A DNA stretch of 41,127 nucleotides from Betaproteobacteria bacterium (GCA_018969705.1 JAGWXV010000001.1:1-41127); one strand, 5' to 3'. Numbered from the stretch's first letter, positions 18,117 to 27,513 are shown. The notes: a model not told the origin generated them from the letters alone. Numbers and translations are program-made.

Positions 18117-18871
18117 TGGGGGGTAATGCGATCAATACCCTGGATGTGCGGGGACTTCGCAAGGCTTACAAGGGCCGTGATGTCGTTAAAGATGTCACCC
18201 TGCATATTGAGAGCGGCGAAGTGATCGGACTGCTCGGTCCAAATGGCGCGGGAAAGACCACCAGCTTTTACATGATTGTTGGCTTAGTGAAATCCGATGC
18301 CGGCGAAATTCTAATGGACGGACAAAACCTGGCCCGCCTGCCGATCCACCGCCGTGCTCGGCTCGGCCTTTCGTATCTGCCACAGGAGGCCTCGGTCTTT
18401 CGCAGGCTATCTGTTGCCGACAATATCCGGGCCGTGCTGCAGCTTCAACACAACGCCCGCGGTGAGCCCCTGGATTCTCCGCAGATTGAAGCCCGCTTAC
18501 AGCGGCTGCTGGAAGACTTACAAATTACGCATCTGCGCCAAAACATGGCCAATGTGCTATCTGGCGGTGAGCGCAGGCGGGTCGAGATCGCCCGGGCGCT
18601 GGCCACATCGCCACGATTTATTCTTTTAGACGAGCCCTTCGCCGGCGTGGATCCGATCGCGGTAATTGAGATTCAGCGGATCGTGCGATTTCTAAAAGAG
18701 CGTGGTATCGGTGTGCTCATCACTGACCACAATGTACGAGAAACACTCGGCATCTGTGATCGGGCCTACATCATCAGCGAAGGATCTGTGCTTGCCAGTG
18801 GTGTGCCCCAAGACATCATTGCTGATGCAAATGTCCGCAAGGTTTACCTTGGGGAACACTTCAGAATGTAA
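18116..18871 (+). CDS. lptB: LPS export ABC transporter ATPase LptB
   Basis: LptB powers LPS extraction from the inner membrane as part of LptB2FGC. The ATG at 18116 gives 251 residues; a TTG three bases upstream is less likely. Walker A is [13 protein letters not shown] (about residues 40-52), the Q-loop region is [16 protein letters not shown], the signature is [15 protein letters not shown], and Walker B is [16 protein letters not shown] with H-loop ITDHNVRET. The pattern [11 protein letters not shown] is diagnostic for LptB among ABC ATPases. It is followed five bases later by rpoN, as in many proteobacteria. Confidence 0.97.
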   Translation: MGGNAINTLDVRGLRKAYKGRDVVKDVTLHIESGEVIGLLGPNGAGKTTSFYMIVGLVKSDAGEILMDGQNLARLPIHRRARLGLSYLPQEASVFRRLSVADNIRAVLQLQHNARGEPLDSPQIEARLQRLLEDLQITHLRQNMANVLSGGERRRVEIARALATSPRFILLDEPFAGVDPIAVIEIQRIVRFLKERGIGVLITDHNVRETLGICDRAYIISEGSVLASGVPQDIIADANVRKVYLGEHFRM

Positions 18872-18876
18872 CGTGC

Positions 18877-20343
18877 ATGGCCGCAATTAAACCCTCCCTC
18901 GGCCTTCGCACCTCTCAACAACTTGCGCTTACGCCACAGCTGCAGCAATCCATTCGACTGCTGCAGATGTCGACCGCCGAACTTGAGCAGGAGGTCGACC
19001 GCTTCCTCACCGAAAATCCGCTGCTGGAGATGGCTGAGCCCAACACAAGTAGCACCACAGACACGCCGGAGGGCCAAGGTTCGGAGGCCACAACAGCCGA
19101 CGCGAGGGATGAGGGGCTGGCGGGATCGGCCGAAAGCTGGTCTTCCAGCGGTTCACGGGCCAATCATGATGATGATGGCTGGTGGGAATCTCAGCGCATT
19201 CAGCCCATTGGCCTTCGGGAGCACTTGCGCGAGCAGGCCCACAGCTTAAAACTCTCGGATCGTGATCGGGCCTGGCTTGATACTCTGATCGAATCGCTGG
19301 ACGACGATGGATATTTACGCGAAAGCCTCGAGGAGCTCGAGGAAAGCGTTGCTGATTTTTTTTCTGAACATTTTGGCGAGCGACTCGATGCCGATGAACG
19401 CACGCTCGGCCTGAAGCTCTTACAAAGCCTCGACCCCAGAGGAATCGGGGCCCGAAACCTACAGGAATGTCTGTTGCTGCAGCTCGAGGGCTGGACAGCC
19501 GCCGCGCCGAGTGCGGCCGAGTCACCTGCAATCAATGCCTGCCTTGAACTCTCAAAGAAAATCATTGGTGATCTGGCCCATTTAAATGCACTGGGCGCCA
19601 AAGACTTCAATGGGCTCTGCCAGGCGCTACGCTGCGATAAAAAGTCCTTAAAGCAGGCGATGCTCTTGATTCAACGGCTTAATCCGAAACCCGGCGCTGA
19701 ATTTTTAGAAGATGCCGCCGAGTCGATTGTTCCAGATGTAATTGCCTATCGGACGGGCACACGCAAATCCAACAAATGGCAGGTCCGATTAAATGAATCG
19801 GCAGTTCCACGGCTCTCCATCAACCCCTTGTATGCGGAGTTGATTCGCCAGGAGCGGGCCAGCAGCATGACGGCCCAGCTGCAGGAAGCCCGATGGGTGA
19901 TTAAAAATATCCAGCAGCGCTTTGATACGATTTTGCGTGTCTCGCAGGCCATCGCCATTGAGCAGCAAGAATTTTTTGAGCAGGGTGAAATCGCCATGCG
20001 GCCCTTGGTGCTGCGCGAGATCGCCGAACGCTGCGAACTCCACGAGTCGACCGTCTCCCGGGTCACCACCAACAAATACATGCTGACTCCCCGGGGAACC
20101 TTCGAGCTGAAATACTTTTTTACCAGTCACGTGCGAACCGAGGGTGGCGGGGTGGCCTCCTCGACCGCCCTGCAGGCCAAGATCCGACAATGGGTCGCCG
20201 AGGAAGATCCGCGCCGGCCCCTGTCCGATCAACAGATTTCTGACCGTTTCGCCAGCGAGGGTATTCAAGTTGCGCGGCGCACGATTGCAAAGTACCGAGA
20301 AGCGCTCAAAATTGAGCCTGTCAGCCAACGCAAAAAACTCTAA
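18877..20343 (+). CDS. rpoN: RNA polymerase sigma-54 factor
   Basis: RpoN directs RNA polymerase to -24/-12 promoters that need an AAA+ activator. The 488-residue protein shows region I (LGLRTSQQLALTPQLQQSIRLLQM near the start, split here: LGLRTSQQLALTPQLQQS then IRLLQM), an acidic region II (about residues 50-110, rich in Ser, Asp and Glu), the core-binding domain with LDPRGIGARNLQECL, and the DNA-binding domain with a helix-turn-helix (ERCELHESTVSRVTTNKYM). The RpoN box ARRTIAKYREAL sits near residue 470. It follows lptB by five bases and precedes hpf by 16. Confidence 0.97.
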   Translation: MAAIKPSLGLRTSQQLALTPQLQQSIRLLQMSTAELEQEVDRFLTENPLLEMAEPNTSSTTDTPEGQGSEATTADARDEGLAGSAESWSSSGSRANHDDDGWWESQRIQPIGLREHLREQAHSLKLSDRDRAWLDTLIESLDDDGYLRESLEELEESVADFFSEHFGERLDADERTLGLKLLQSLDPRGIGARNLQECLLLQLEGWTAAAPSAAESPAINACLELSKKIIGDLAHLNALGAKDFNGLCQALRCDKKSLKQAMLLIQRLNPKPGAEFLEDAAESIVPDVIAYRTGTRKSNKWQVRLNESAVPRLSINPLYAELIRQERASSMTAQLQEARWVIKNIQQRFDTILRVSQAIAIEQQEFFEQGEIAMRPLVLREIAERCELHESTVSRVTTNKYMLTPRGTFELKYFFTSHVRTEGGGVASSTALQAKIRQWVAEEDPRRPLSDQQISDRFASEGIQVARRTIAKYREALKIEPVSQRKKL

Positions 20344-20359
20344 AACAGGAGGCAGGACC

Positions 20360-20686
20360 ATGCACATGACCGTCAAGGGGCATCACATCGAGATTACCGA
20401 CTCCATCCGCAGCTATGTGGACCAGAAGTTCGGCAGGCCCTGGCGGCACTTTGATCATGTCAACGAGGTCCATGTCGTGCTCAGCGTCCAAAAGCTGCAT
20501 CAAGTGGCCGAGGTCACCGTTCACCTGCCGGGCAAAGATGTCCACTGCGAGGCGAGCCACGCCGACCTATACGCGGCCATCGATCTGTTGGCCAACAAGC
20601 TGGATCGGCAGGTCGTCCGGTACAAGGAAACCCACCGGCCGGGGGTCCACAGGGGCCAGGGGGCTGATCCGCGGATGGCTACCTGA
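20360..20686 (+). CDS. hpf: Ribosome hibernation promoting factor, short form
   Basis: HPF binds the 30S decoding centre and promotes ribosome hibernation in stationary phase. The ATG at 20360 is set by a strong AGGAGG eight bases upstream and by the family N-terminus MHMTVKGHHIEITDSIRSYV. At 108 residues it is a short form without the C-terminal dimerisation domain of long HPF. The basic and acidic strands KLHQVAEVTVHLPGKDVHCE and the ASHADLYAAIDLLANKLDRQVVRYK helix are visible (given here in parts: ASHADLYAAIDLLANKLDRQ and VVRYK). Its position between rpoN and ptsN is typical. Confidence 0.94.
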   Translation: MHMTVKGHHIEITDSIRSYVDQKFGRPWRHFDHVNEVHVVLSVQKLHQVAEVTVHLPGKDVHCEASHADLYAAIDLLANKLDRQVVRYKETHRPGVHRGQGADPRMAT

Positions 20687-20691
20687 TCGGT

Positions 20692-20720
20692 TTAACGCAG
20701 CGCAGCAAAAGATCTATAAT
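20692..20720 (+). promoter_or_regulatory. Predicted sigma-70 promoter for ptsN-hprK-rapZ
   Basis: A perfect -10 hexamer TATAAT lies at 20715-20720 and a -35-like TTAACG at 20692-20697 (four of six), separated by exactly 17 bases. Transcription would start near 20727, leaving a leader of about 23 bases before the ptsN ATG at 20750, with GGCGGAG just before it. This suggests ptsN can be expressed independently of rpoN-hpf. Confidence 0.65.
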
Positions 20721-20749
20721 CCGGCCTCTCGATTCGACGAGGCGGAGCA

Positions 20750-21214
20750 ATGAACCGCATTAGCCAGCTTTTACCCCTGGCCAACATTGCCGTTGGCCAA
20801 GAAGCCAGCAGTAAAAAGCGCGCCTTTGAGCAGGCAGGGCTTCTTTTTGAAAACAATCAGGGTATCGCGCGGGTCAAAGTGTTTGATTCGCTGTTTGCCC
20901 GAGAACGGCTGGGGTCTACCGGCTTGGGTGAGGGCATTGCCATCCCCCACGGCAGGATCAAGGGCCTCAAAGAAGCGGTGGCCGCACTGATCCGGCTATC
21001 CGAGCCCGTGGCCTTCGATGCGCCCGATGGAAAACCGGTTGGGCTGCTGCTTTTCCTGCTTGTTCCCGAGCAGGCGACACAGCAGCATCTCGAGATCCTT
21101 TCAGAGGTAGCCGAAATGCTCTCCGACCGACACATGCGCGATTTGCTAAGCAGCGAGACCGATCCGCAGGCCCTGCACCGGGCTTTAGAGAGCTGGCAAC
21201 CGGCCCGTGCTTGA
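20750..21214 (+). CDS. ptsN: Nitrogen-regulatory phosphotransferase EIIA(Ntr)
   Basis: PtsN is the terminal phosphoacceptor of the PTS-Ntr system and a regulator of potassium transport and nitrogen or carbon balance. The 154-residue PTS EIIA type-2 domain carries the phosphorylated histidine His67 in [14 protein letters not shown], followed by [19 protein letters not shown] and the [12 protein letters not shown] helix. A strong -10 element lies upstream. The next gene, hprK, starts within its 3' end (GTG at 21207). PtsI-Ntr and NPr are not in the window. The neighbouring potassium-type antiporter at 13383 is a conceivable but unproven target. Confidence 0.96.
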   Translation: MNRISQLLPLANIAVGQEASSKKRAFEQAGLLFENNQGIARVKVFDSLFARERLGSTGLGEGIAIPHGRIKGLKEAVAALIRLSEPVAFDAPDGKPVGLLLFLLVPEQATQQHLEILSEVAEMLSDRHMRDLLSSETDPQALHRALESWQPARA

Positions 21215-22145
21215 CGTCAAGGCCCTCTTTGACGAACACGCGGAGACGCTCAAGCTCAGCTTTTTAACGGGACAAGTCGGTGCAGGCCGCAAAATCGGCG
21301 GCCAATCGACCGAGAGTGCCGATCTCATCGGCCACTTAAACCTAATTCATCCAAATCGTATCCAGATTATGGGCACGCCTGAGGTCGCCTATTACAACCG
21401 CCTGGATCCGCAGCGAAAAAACTATCTCACCGCAGAGTTGGTTGCAGGTCGGCCGCCAGCGATCATCATCGCCGATGACGAGATCCCCCCAGCCGAATTG
21501 TTCACGGCCTGCGAACGTGAGGGCCTGCCACTGCTACGAACCACCGTGTCAGCAGGCCAGGTGATTGAAATTCTTCGGACACAGCTGGCCCGCACGCTCG
21601 CCCCACAGACCCAGATGCATGGCGTGTTTATGGATGTGCTGGGCATGGGCGTGCTGATTGCCGGTGAGTCAGGCCTTGGAAAAAGTGAACTGGGGCTCGA
21701 ATTGATCACCCGTGGCCACGGCCTGATTGCCGATGATGTGGTCGATTTCACTCGGATTGCACCGGATGCAGTCGAGGGCCGCTGTCCGCCGCTACTACAG
21801 AATCTTCTTGAAGTCCGCGGGCTGGGACTGCTGGATATTCGCGCAATTTTTGGTGAGACCGCCGTACGCAGAAAAATGCGGCTAAAGCTCATCGTTCAGC
21901 TGATTCGCCGTAGCGTGATGAATGAGTTTGAACGGCTCCCTCTGGAGGCCATGAATCAAGATGTAATGGGCCTACCGATTCGCAAGGTGGTCATTCCGGT
22001 TGCGGCCGGGCGAAACCTTGCGGTACTGGTCGAGGCAGCGGTCCGAAACTCTGTGCTGAGTCTGCGCGGCATTGACACGATGCAGGAATTCGTTGATCGC
22101 CAGCAGGCTGCGATGCAGCAGCCTGGCCCGGATTCGGGCCGATGA
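21207..22145 (+). CDS. hprK: HPr kinase/phosphorylase
   Basis: HprK phosphorylates and dephosphorylates a serine on HPr-like proteins. In betaproteobacteria without sugar PTS it probably acts on NPr-type HPr. The 312-residue protein has a variable N-terminal domain, then Walker A GESGLGKS at 153-160, the catalytic [12 protein letters not shown], and the HprK signature [17 protein letters not shown], followed by the C-terminal [18 protein letters not shown]. The start is GTG at 21207 and overlaps ptsN by eight bases. Its 3' end overlaps rapZ (ATGA). Confidence 0.96.
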   Translation: MLDVKALFDEHAETLKLSFLTGQVGAGRKIGGQSTESADLIGHLNLIHPNRIQIMGTPEVAYYNRLDPQRKNYLTAELVAGRPPAIIIADDEIPPAELFTACEREGLPLLRTTVSAGQVIEILRTQLARTLAPQTQMHGVFMDVLGMGVLIAGESGLGKSELGLELITRGHGLIADDVVDFTRIAPDAVEGRCPPLLQNLLEVRGLGLLDIRAIFGETAVRRKMRLKLIVQLIRRSVMNEFERLPLEAMNQDVMGLPIRKVVIPVAAGRNLAVLVEAAVRNSVLSLRGIDTMQEFVDRQQAAMQQPGPDSGR

Positions 22146-23026
22146 AAATCGTGCTGGTCACCGGCTTGTCGGGCTCCGGCAAATCGGTGGCGCTCAATGT
22201 GCTGGAAGATTCCGGATATTTCTGCATCGATAATCTTCCCGTTGCCTTTCTTGATCAGGCCCTTACTCGACTGATGGCCGAAGGGCTCTCGCAGCTTGCG
22301 GTTGCCGTTGATGCCCGCACAGCAGGATCGCTTGGCCACTTATCAAAAAATCTCGAACAAATTCGAGAGGCTGGCCACGATGTCCGAGTCATCTTTCTCA
22401 ATGCCCGTGACGAGACGCTCGTGCAGCGCTACTCGGAAACCCGGCGCCGGCATCCGCTCAGCCAGTTGCTGGCAGCGCAAAGCATTTTTGGTGAAGGCTC
22501 CGTTCAAACTCTGATCGACTGCATCGCCCGCGAGCGGGAATTGCTAGCAGATATTGAGCACCTTGGAATTCCGCTGGATACAAGTGACTTACAGCCCCAA
22601 GTGCTAAGACGGTGGGTGAAAGAAATTCTTGGTCTCGAAAATTCGCCATTGATGGTGCTCTTTCAGTCCTTCGCTTTTAAAGACGGCATTCCCCTGGATG
22701 CTGATCTTGTTTTCGATGTCCGCTGTCTGCCCAACCCCCATTATGACCCCGAACTCAAAGCACTCAATGGACGAGATACTCCAGTGATGCGCTATTTAGA
22801 ATCTTTCGACTCGGTGCGCGAAATGATTCAAGATATTGGGGCCTATCTACAAAAATGGCTGCCGCGACACGCTGAGGAACATCGCAGCTATCTGACGGTT
22901 GCCATTGGCTGCACAGGTGGCCAGCATCGATCAGTCTATTGCGCGGATGCCCTGTATGAGCAGTTTAAGAGCGCCTACTCTTGCGCGGTTCGCCATCGGT
23001 CGTTATCGCAGCGGGGCAAAGCCTAG
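22142..23026 (+). CDS. rapZ: RNase adapter protein RapZ
   Basis: RapZ is an ATP/GTP-binding protein; in E. coli it guides RNase E to the small RNA GlmZ and so tunes GlcN6P synthesis for the envelope. Whether a GlmZ-like target exists here is unknown. The 294-residue protein has Walker A in [19 protein letters not shown] (residues about 5-23) and the conserved C-terminal block [17 protein letters not shown], which in E. coli binds RNA and metabolite. [16 protein letters not shown] is also diagnostic. It ends 62 bases inside the convergent mutY gene. Confidence 0.96.
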   Translation: MKIVLVTGLSGSGKSVALNVLEDSGYFCIDNLPVAFLDQALTRLMAEGLSQLAVAVDARTAGSLGHLSKNLEQIREAGHDVRVIFLNARDETLVQRYSETRRRHPLSQLLAAQSIFGEGSVQTLIDCIARERELLADIEHLGIPLDTSDLQPQVLRRWVKEILGLENSPLMVLFQSFAFKDGIPLDADLVFDVRCLPNPHYDPELKALNGRDTPVMRYLESFDSVREMIQDIGAYLQKWLPRHAEEHRSYLTVAIGCTGGQHRSVYCADALYEQFKSAYSCAVRHRSLSQRGKA

Positions 23027-24062
23027 ACAATAGCCGGGCAACCGGGGTGGGCAGGGGAAGGCGCAACGCTTCTTTCCAGACAAATCGCTGCAACCCCTTA
23101 GGCGCCCCAATGGGCGGCGTATTGCGATTAAGCCGCACCATCGCAGCAGAAATCAAAAGACGATAGTGCGTAAAGCAATGTCGTACTTCAACGACCTCTT
23201 GCAGTCCCTGAATGGTTGACTTCCAGCCGCGAGGGAGCGCATCCGGATTAATGGCCCATGGCAGCCAAAGACTTGGCCAGATTCCTGAGCTTAGCTGCTG
23301 CATAAGCCAGATGCCGTCTGCATCAAAACACAATGCCCAGTAAGCCTTGCGTAGCGGCAGACTGCGCCGAACGCGCGCCACCGGATAGCGGTCGACCTGG
23401 CCCCGCTGAAAGGCCTGACAATACTGGGCCACAGGACAGCGTCCGCACTGCGGATTTTTTGGTCGACAAATTAAGGCACCGAGATCCATGATGGCCTGTG
23501 TATAGATTGGCATCTGATCTGACTGCTCGGGGAGCCGCTTGACAGCCTCAGCCCAGAGTGTCCGCTCGAGTGCTGGACTGCCCCACGGCGGAGCCGCGCA
23601 TGTCAGCCGGGCAAACACACGCTTGACGTTGCCATCCAAGATCGCAGCCCGCTCTCCAAAGACGGTTGAAGCAATGGCTGCAGCAGTTGAAGGGCCGATA
23701 CCCGGAAGCAGTGCGAGTTGCTGCGCTGACTCAGGAAAGCGGCCATCATGCTGTGCAGTGAGCGTTTTTGCACAGGCAAGTAAATTGCGGGCCCGCTGGT
23801 AGTAACCCAGGCCCGACCAGAGCGATAAGACTTCCTGCTCGCTTGCGCAGGCCAGGGCATGAAGCGTCGGAAAGCGTGCAACAAAGCGCTCAAAATATTC
23901 GATAACCGTTGTGACTTGGGTCTGCTGCAGCATGATCTCGGAAAGCCAGACCCGATAAGGATCGACGGGCTTGATCTGCCATGGCAAATCATGGCGGCCA
24001 TGCATGCGCTGCCAGGCCATGAGTTGATGCGCGAACACAGGCCGCTTAGCGTTGACAGCCAT
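22965..24062 (-). CDS. mutY: Adenine DNA glycosylase MutY
   Basis: MutY removes adenine mispaired with 8-oxoguanine. The 365-residue protein has the catalytic glutamate in WLSEIMLQQTQVTTV, the helix-hairpin-helix LLPGIGPSTAAAIASTVFG, and the catalytic aspartate in AAILDGNVKRVFAR. The [4Fe-4S] ligands follow the family pattern C-x6-C-x2-C-x5-C in CRPKNPQCGRCPVAQYC. A C-terminal NUDIX-like domain contacts 8-oxoG. Its 3' end overlaps rapZ tail to tail by 62 bases, and its start overlaps the mutM 3' end by 17 bases, so the two repair genes are coexpressed. Confidence 0.96.
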   Translation of the reverse strand: MAVNAKRPVFAHQLMAWQRMHGRHDLPWQIKPVDPYRVWLSEIMLQQTQVTTVIEYFERFVARFPTLHALACASEQEVLSLWSGLGYYQRARNLLACAKTLTAQHDGRFPESAQQLALLPGIGPSTAAAIASTVFGERAAILDGNVKRVFARLTCAAPPWGSPALERTLWAEAVKRLPEQSDQMPIYTQAIMDLGALICRPKNPQCGRCPVAQYCQAFQRGQVDRYPVARVRRSLPLRKAYWALCFDADGIWLMQQLSSGIWPSLWLPWAINPDALPRGWKSTIQGLQEVVEVRHCFTHYRLLISAAMVRLNRNTPPIGAPKGLQRFVWKEALRLPLPTPVARLLSRLCPAAITTDGEPRKSRRS

Positions 24063-24894
24063 GGCAAAAAAATGTGCTGCGTTGGCCGATCACCAGCCGG
24101 CGTATCGGTCGGCTGCACCGCAGGCAGGGCTGGCCCTCGCGGCCATAAACACAGTGCATCTGTCCGTAGCGTCCCGCCTCGCCATTAAGCCCAACGAAAT
24201 TCTGAATTGTGCTTCCGCCACTATCGATTGCCGCCTGCAGAATCCGCTTAACCGCTTGGGCAAGACGGTCATATCGCGTGCGCGAAATGGCCGATGCTTT
24301 GCGTAGGGGATGAATCCCAGATTCAAACAAGGCCTCGCAGGCGTAAATATTTCCCACACCTACCACGGCGCTGCCCGACATCAGCCATTGTTTGATTCCA
24401 GTCCGTCGGCCCCTGGCGGACTCGGCCATCCACTGTCCATTAAAACGAGGATCAAAAGGCTCAATCCCACTGGATGCGTCGCCCAGCAGGGCGCCCAACT
24501 CCAAGGTCTGAGTCTGGGAGCGATCGATCCACTGCCACGAGCCAAAGCGCCGAGGATCGTTAAATACGAGTGCCCGTGGCACGCCCGCTGGCGACCCAAA
24601 CTGAAGCAGCACATGATCATGCAGGCCAAGCGCTTGGCTCGCGACTGTGGCCTGCTCAATCGAGCCCGACATCCCAAGATGGATGGCAACCCACCCTGGC
24701 TCAAATTCCAATAAAACATATTTAGCGCGCCGTGAAATCGACAACACCGGCATGCAAATTAGCCGCGAGAGGGCCGCCCGAGGGAAGGCATGGCGAAGCC
24801 GTTTCCCGGAGTGGCGAAAGCCCTGAAATACGCAGCCCGATATGGCCTGGCGCAGGGCGCGGGCAGTCACTTCAACTTCAGGCAATTCGGGCAT
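24046..24894 (-). CDS. mutM: Formamidopyrimidine-DNA glycosylase
   Basis: MutM (Fpg) excises 8-oxoguanine opposite cytosine and cuts the abasic strand. The 282-residue protein starts MPELPEVEVTARAL, with Pro1 (after Met removal) and Glu2 as catalytic residues. The lysine loop AKYVLLEFE, the H2TH region VGVGNIYACEALFESGI, and the C-terminal zinc finger (two CxxC pairs: CLRC and CHGC) are intact. With mutY it forms a GO repair pair. Its start is 35 bases from the divergent TPR gene; AT-rich -10-like segments in that gap are weak. Confidence 0.97.
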   Translation of the reverse strand: MPELPEVEVTARALRQAISGCVFQGFRHSGKRLRHAFPRAALSRLICMPVLSISRRAKYVLLEFEPGWVAIHLGMSGSIEQATVASQALGLHDHVLLQFGSPAGVPRALVFNDPRRFGSWQWIDRSQTQTLELGALLGDASSGIEPFDPRFNGQWMAESARGRRTGIKQWLMSGSAVVGVGNIYACEALFESGIHPLRKASAISRTRYDRLAQAVKRILQAAIDSGGSTIQNFVGLNGEAGRYGQMHCVYGREGQPCLRCSRPIRRLVIGQRSTFFCHGCQR

Positions 24895-24929
24895 GATAGG
24901 GACCAGGAAAACTCAGATAGTGTAGAGGC

Positions 24930-25937
24930 ATGACAACGCTTCGATCCCGCTCCCTCTTTTTGCTCCTCAGCCTCATCCTGATGCTAGGTGCTGCAGAGTC
25001 GGCCTGGTCAGCAGCCAGCAGAAACATCGACCGTGGCCGTGAGCAGGCGGGCTTGATTTTTCAAATCCTAGCCAGTGAGCTGGCCCTAGCCCAAGGCGAC
25101 ATTGGGGCTGCTGCGGCAACTTATCTCAGTGTGGCCCGCCAGACCCAGGATCCTGGCGCGGCCCGCCGTGCAACTGAGCTTGCCATTGAGGCCCGATCAC
25201 CGCAGCGGGCCCAAGAGGCGGCCGCAATCTGGCAAAACGCCGCCCCGAATGATCCCGAGGCCCAGAGCACCCTGGATCTCTTAAATGTCGTGCTGGGTGA
25301 AAACGAAAAAGTTATTCGCTCGTTGAGCGCGCGCCGTGATCGGGCAATTCGAGAGCAGCAGCTCGATGGCTTTTACGATTACCTCGCTGGCCTTGCGAGC
25401 CGCGCACCGAATAAGGCCGATGGCCTGAGAATTTTTGATACGGTCAGTAAGCCTGACCAAGAAAAATCCAGTGTGGCCTACACCCTGGCCATGATGTATG
25501 AGAAGGCCGGTCAACATCAGGAGATGGAAAAAATCTTACGGGCCTTAATCTCCCGCGACTCCCAGCACGCACATGCATATAACGCTCTCGGCTATCACTT
25601 CGCAGATCGAAATGAGCGGCTTGATGAAGCAAAGCGCCTTATTGAGCGGGCCTTGGCCCTAGCGCCCAATGATGCGCACATCATCGATAGCATGGGATGG
25701 GTCTACTTTCGGCTAGGCAATCTTGAGCTCGCGGAAAAATATCTTCGGCAGGCCCAACGTCTGCAGCCGGATGCAGAGATCTCCACCCATCTTGCCGAGG
25801 TGCTCTGGAGCCGCGGGCGAAAAGACGAGGCCGAGTCCGTGTTCAAGGCGGCCTTTAGTGCAGACCCGCGTAACGAAGTTTTGCTCAATACCTTAAAGCG
25901 TCTTGGCATCTCCCCGGCACGCGTCCATCCCCGTTGA
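24930..25937 (+). CDS. TPR-repeat exported protein
   Basis: A 335-residue tetratricopeptide-repeat protein with an N-terminal signal (SLFLLLSLILMLGAAESAWS, cleavage after ALS/WSA-like residues near 31). Helical repeats span most of the protein. The clearest TPR units are in the last 130 residues: HAYNALGYHFADRNERLDEA, IDSMGWVYFRLGNLELAEKY and AEVLWSRGRKDEAESVFKAA. The gene regularly precedes lolB-ispE in betaproteobacteria, which suggests a role in the envelope, perhaps as a scaffold for lipoprotein or protein-complex assembly. The exact function is unknown. It overlaps the downstream lolB gene by four bases. Confidence 0.9.
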   Translation: MTTLRSRSLFLLLSLILMLGAAESAWSAASRNIDRGREQAGLIFQILASELALAQGDIGAAAATYLSVARQTQDPGAARRATELAIEARSPQRAQEAAAIWQNAAPNDPEAQSTLDLLNVVLGENEKVIRSLSARRDRAIREQQLDGFYDYLAGLASRAPNKADGLRIFDTVSKPDQEKSSVAYTLAMMYEKAGQHQEMEKILRALISRDSQHAHAYNALGYHFADRNERLDEAKRLIERALALAPNDAHIIDSMGWVYFRLGNLELAEKYLRQAQRLQPDAEISTHLAEVLWSRGRKDEAESVFKAAFSADPRNEVLLNTLKRLGISPARVHPR

Positions 25938-26563
25938 ATCAGGCTCCAGCTCTTTTACAGCAACTGACAAAGCTCCTCTGTGGCCTGGCCATCGCCGCCC
26001 TTGCGGGCTGCGCCATCAAGTCTCCGCCACGGCTTGCAGCACCCGAACGCTTTAGTCTGGAAAGGCCAGATGAGCAATTAATAATCTCGCGATCTGGACG
26101 ATTCATCCTTTCTGCTCGGCTCCAGGCCTCTGAGCAGACGCGTGGTGGACAGGGCCGCTTTGAATGGCTGCAGCTGGTTTCACCGACTGGGCCCACTGCT
26201 GACCGCAGCGAGCGGCAAGTCCTCATCTGGCTGGGTCCTCTCGGCCAGACCTTAGGCAGTATCGAGCGAAGGCTCGTAGAGCGGCAGGCAGGCCTGCTGC
26301 TTAAAGAGAAAAAAATTGATGAAAGCCTCCATGCTTTCGATGCGGACGGCAGGCTGCTCGGAGCTCGGCAGCAATCCAGTCTTGCGCATGCGCTGCTTGG
26401 CGAATCAGCCTCAGTGATGGGTGATGCTGAAATTCAGGCCTTGATGCGATCCCTCATGCTCTCAATTGAAAGCATCGCCAACACCTCTCCAGGCTCGCGG
26501 GAATTTCAATTTCGTGTACAGCAGCTCGACATCATGCTTCGTGCTGTACTGGATCCGATCTAA
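25934..26563 (+). CDS. lolB: Outer-membrane lipoprotein insertion protein LolB-like (TTG start)
   Basis: LolB is the outer-membrane lipoprotein that accepts lipoproteins from LolA and inserts them. The 209-residue product has a lipoprotein signal with lipobox ALAGC (Cys at about residue 26) and a single LolB-like beta domain: SGRFILSARLQASEQTRGGQ, GRFEWLQLVSP, VLIWLGPLGQTLGSIER. The family is very divergent, so identity rests on lipobox, length and the position before ispE. The start is TTG at 25934 within TTGA, overlapping the TPR stop; no ATG occurs in the first 100 codons. Confidence 0.85.
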   Translation: MNQAPALLQQLTKLLCGLAIAALAGCAIKSPPRLAAPERFSLERPDEQLIISRSGRFILSARLQASEQTRGGQGRFEWLQLVSPTGPTADRSERQVLIWLGPLGQTLGSIERRLVERQAGLLLKEKKIDESLHAFDADGRLLGARQQSSLAHALLGESASVMGDAEIQALMRSLMLSIESIANTSPGSREFQFRVQQLDIMLRAVLDPI

Positions 26564-26590
26564 GCCCAGGATCCCGCCAGAGATTCATAG

Positions 26591-27508
26591 ATGCTCGCCC
26601 AAGGCCTGACATTCGTCGCACCGGCAAAGATCAACTTGTTCTTGCACATTGTTGGCCGTCGTGACGATGGATATCACCTGCTGGAGAGCGCCTTTGAGCT
26701 GATTGACTGGTCAGACCTGATCCTGATGTCGCCGCGCGCCGACGGCCAAATTGAGCGATGCGGCGACATGCTAGGCCCATCCCATCTTGATCTGGCGGTT
26801 CGGGCAGCGCGGGCCTTACAAAACACCCCCCAGTGGCAGGCCGCTGGCCAGCCAGGGGCACGTATTCAGATCACTAAAAATATCCCCGCCGGCGCTGGGC
26901 TGGGTGGGGGCAGCTCAGATGCGGCAAGCACCCTCATGGGCTTAAACCAGCTCTGGGGCCTGAAGATCGGCAGCCAGCAGTTAAGCGAGATCGGCCTTGA
27001 ACTGGGGGCGGATGTCCCATTTTTTCTTTTCGGGAAATCTGCCTTTGCTCAGGGGGTCGGCGAGCGGCTCCAGGCCTTCGACAGCGCCCCGCGTTGGCTG
27101 GCCATCGCTGTGCCTGCCTGCCACGTTGCGACCGCCGAAATCTTCTCTGCCCCTGAATTGACACGAAATTCCAAAACTTCCAAAATTGCGGGCTTCGCCC
27201 AAGCAGCCCGACAGCCCGTATGGGAATTCGGCCACAACGACCTACAGCCGGTAACCGCAGCCCGGTTCCCGCAGGTTCGGCAGGCCCTGCAGTGGCTTGA
27301 AACGGCTGCCGCCAGCGAAGGAATAGCCCCGGCTGCAGTGCGAATGTCAGGCTCTGGGGGTGCGGTGTTTTGTACCGCCCCAGATGCTCAGACGGCCCAA
27401 CGGCTCGTCGACCGCGTTAGCGCCCTTCAGAACACTTCGGTGGGTCAGTCACCGCTGAGGCTGAAGGTCTGCCAGACCCTCATGCGACATCCGGGCAGCG
27501 TTTTGTAA
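26591..27508 (+). CDS. ispE: 4-diphosphocytidyl-2-C-methyl-D-erythritol kinase
   Basis: IspE phosphorylates CDP-methylerythritol in the MEP isoprenoid pathway. The 305-residue GHMP kinase starts MLAQGLTFVAPAKINLFLHI, with the substrate motif PAKINLFLHIVGRRDDGYH. The ATP loop is PAGAGLGGGSSDAASTLMGL (about residues 97-116), the catalytic Asp is in ELGADVPFFLFG, and the third GHMP motif is VRMSGSGGAVF. It is followed within five bases by tRNA-Gln. The ispE-tRNA-prs arrangement is conserved across proteobacteria. Confidence 0.96.
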   Translation: MLAQGLTFVAPAKINLFLHIVGRRDDGYHLLESAFELIDWSDLILMSPRADGQIERCGDMLGPSHLDLAVRAARALQNTPQWQAAGQPGARIQITKNIPAGAGLGGGSSDAASTLMGLNQLWGLKIGSQQLSEIGLELGADVPFFLFGKSAFAQGVGERLQAFDSAPRWLAIAVPACHVATAEIFSAPELTRNSKTSKIAGFAQAARQPVWEFGHNDLQPVTAARFPQVRQALQWLETAAASEGIAPAAVRMSGSGGAVFCTAPDAQTAQRLVDRVSALQNTSVGQSPLRLKVCQTLMRHPGSVL

Positions 27509-27513
27509 ACCGT

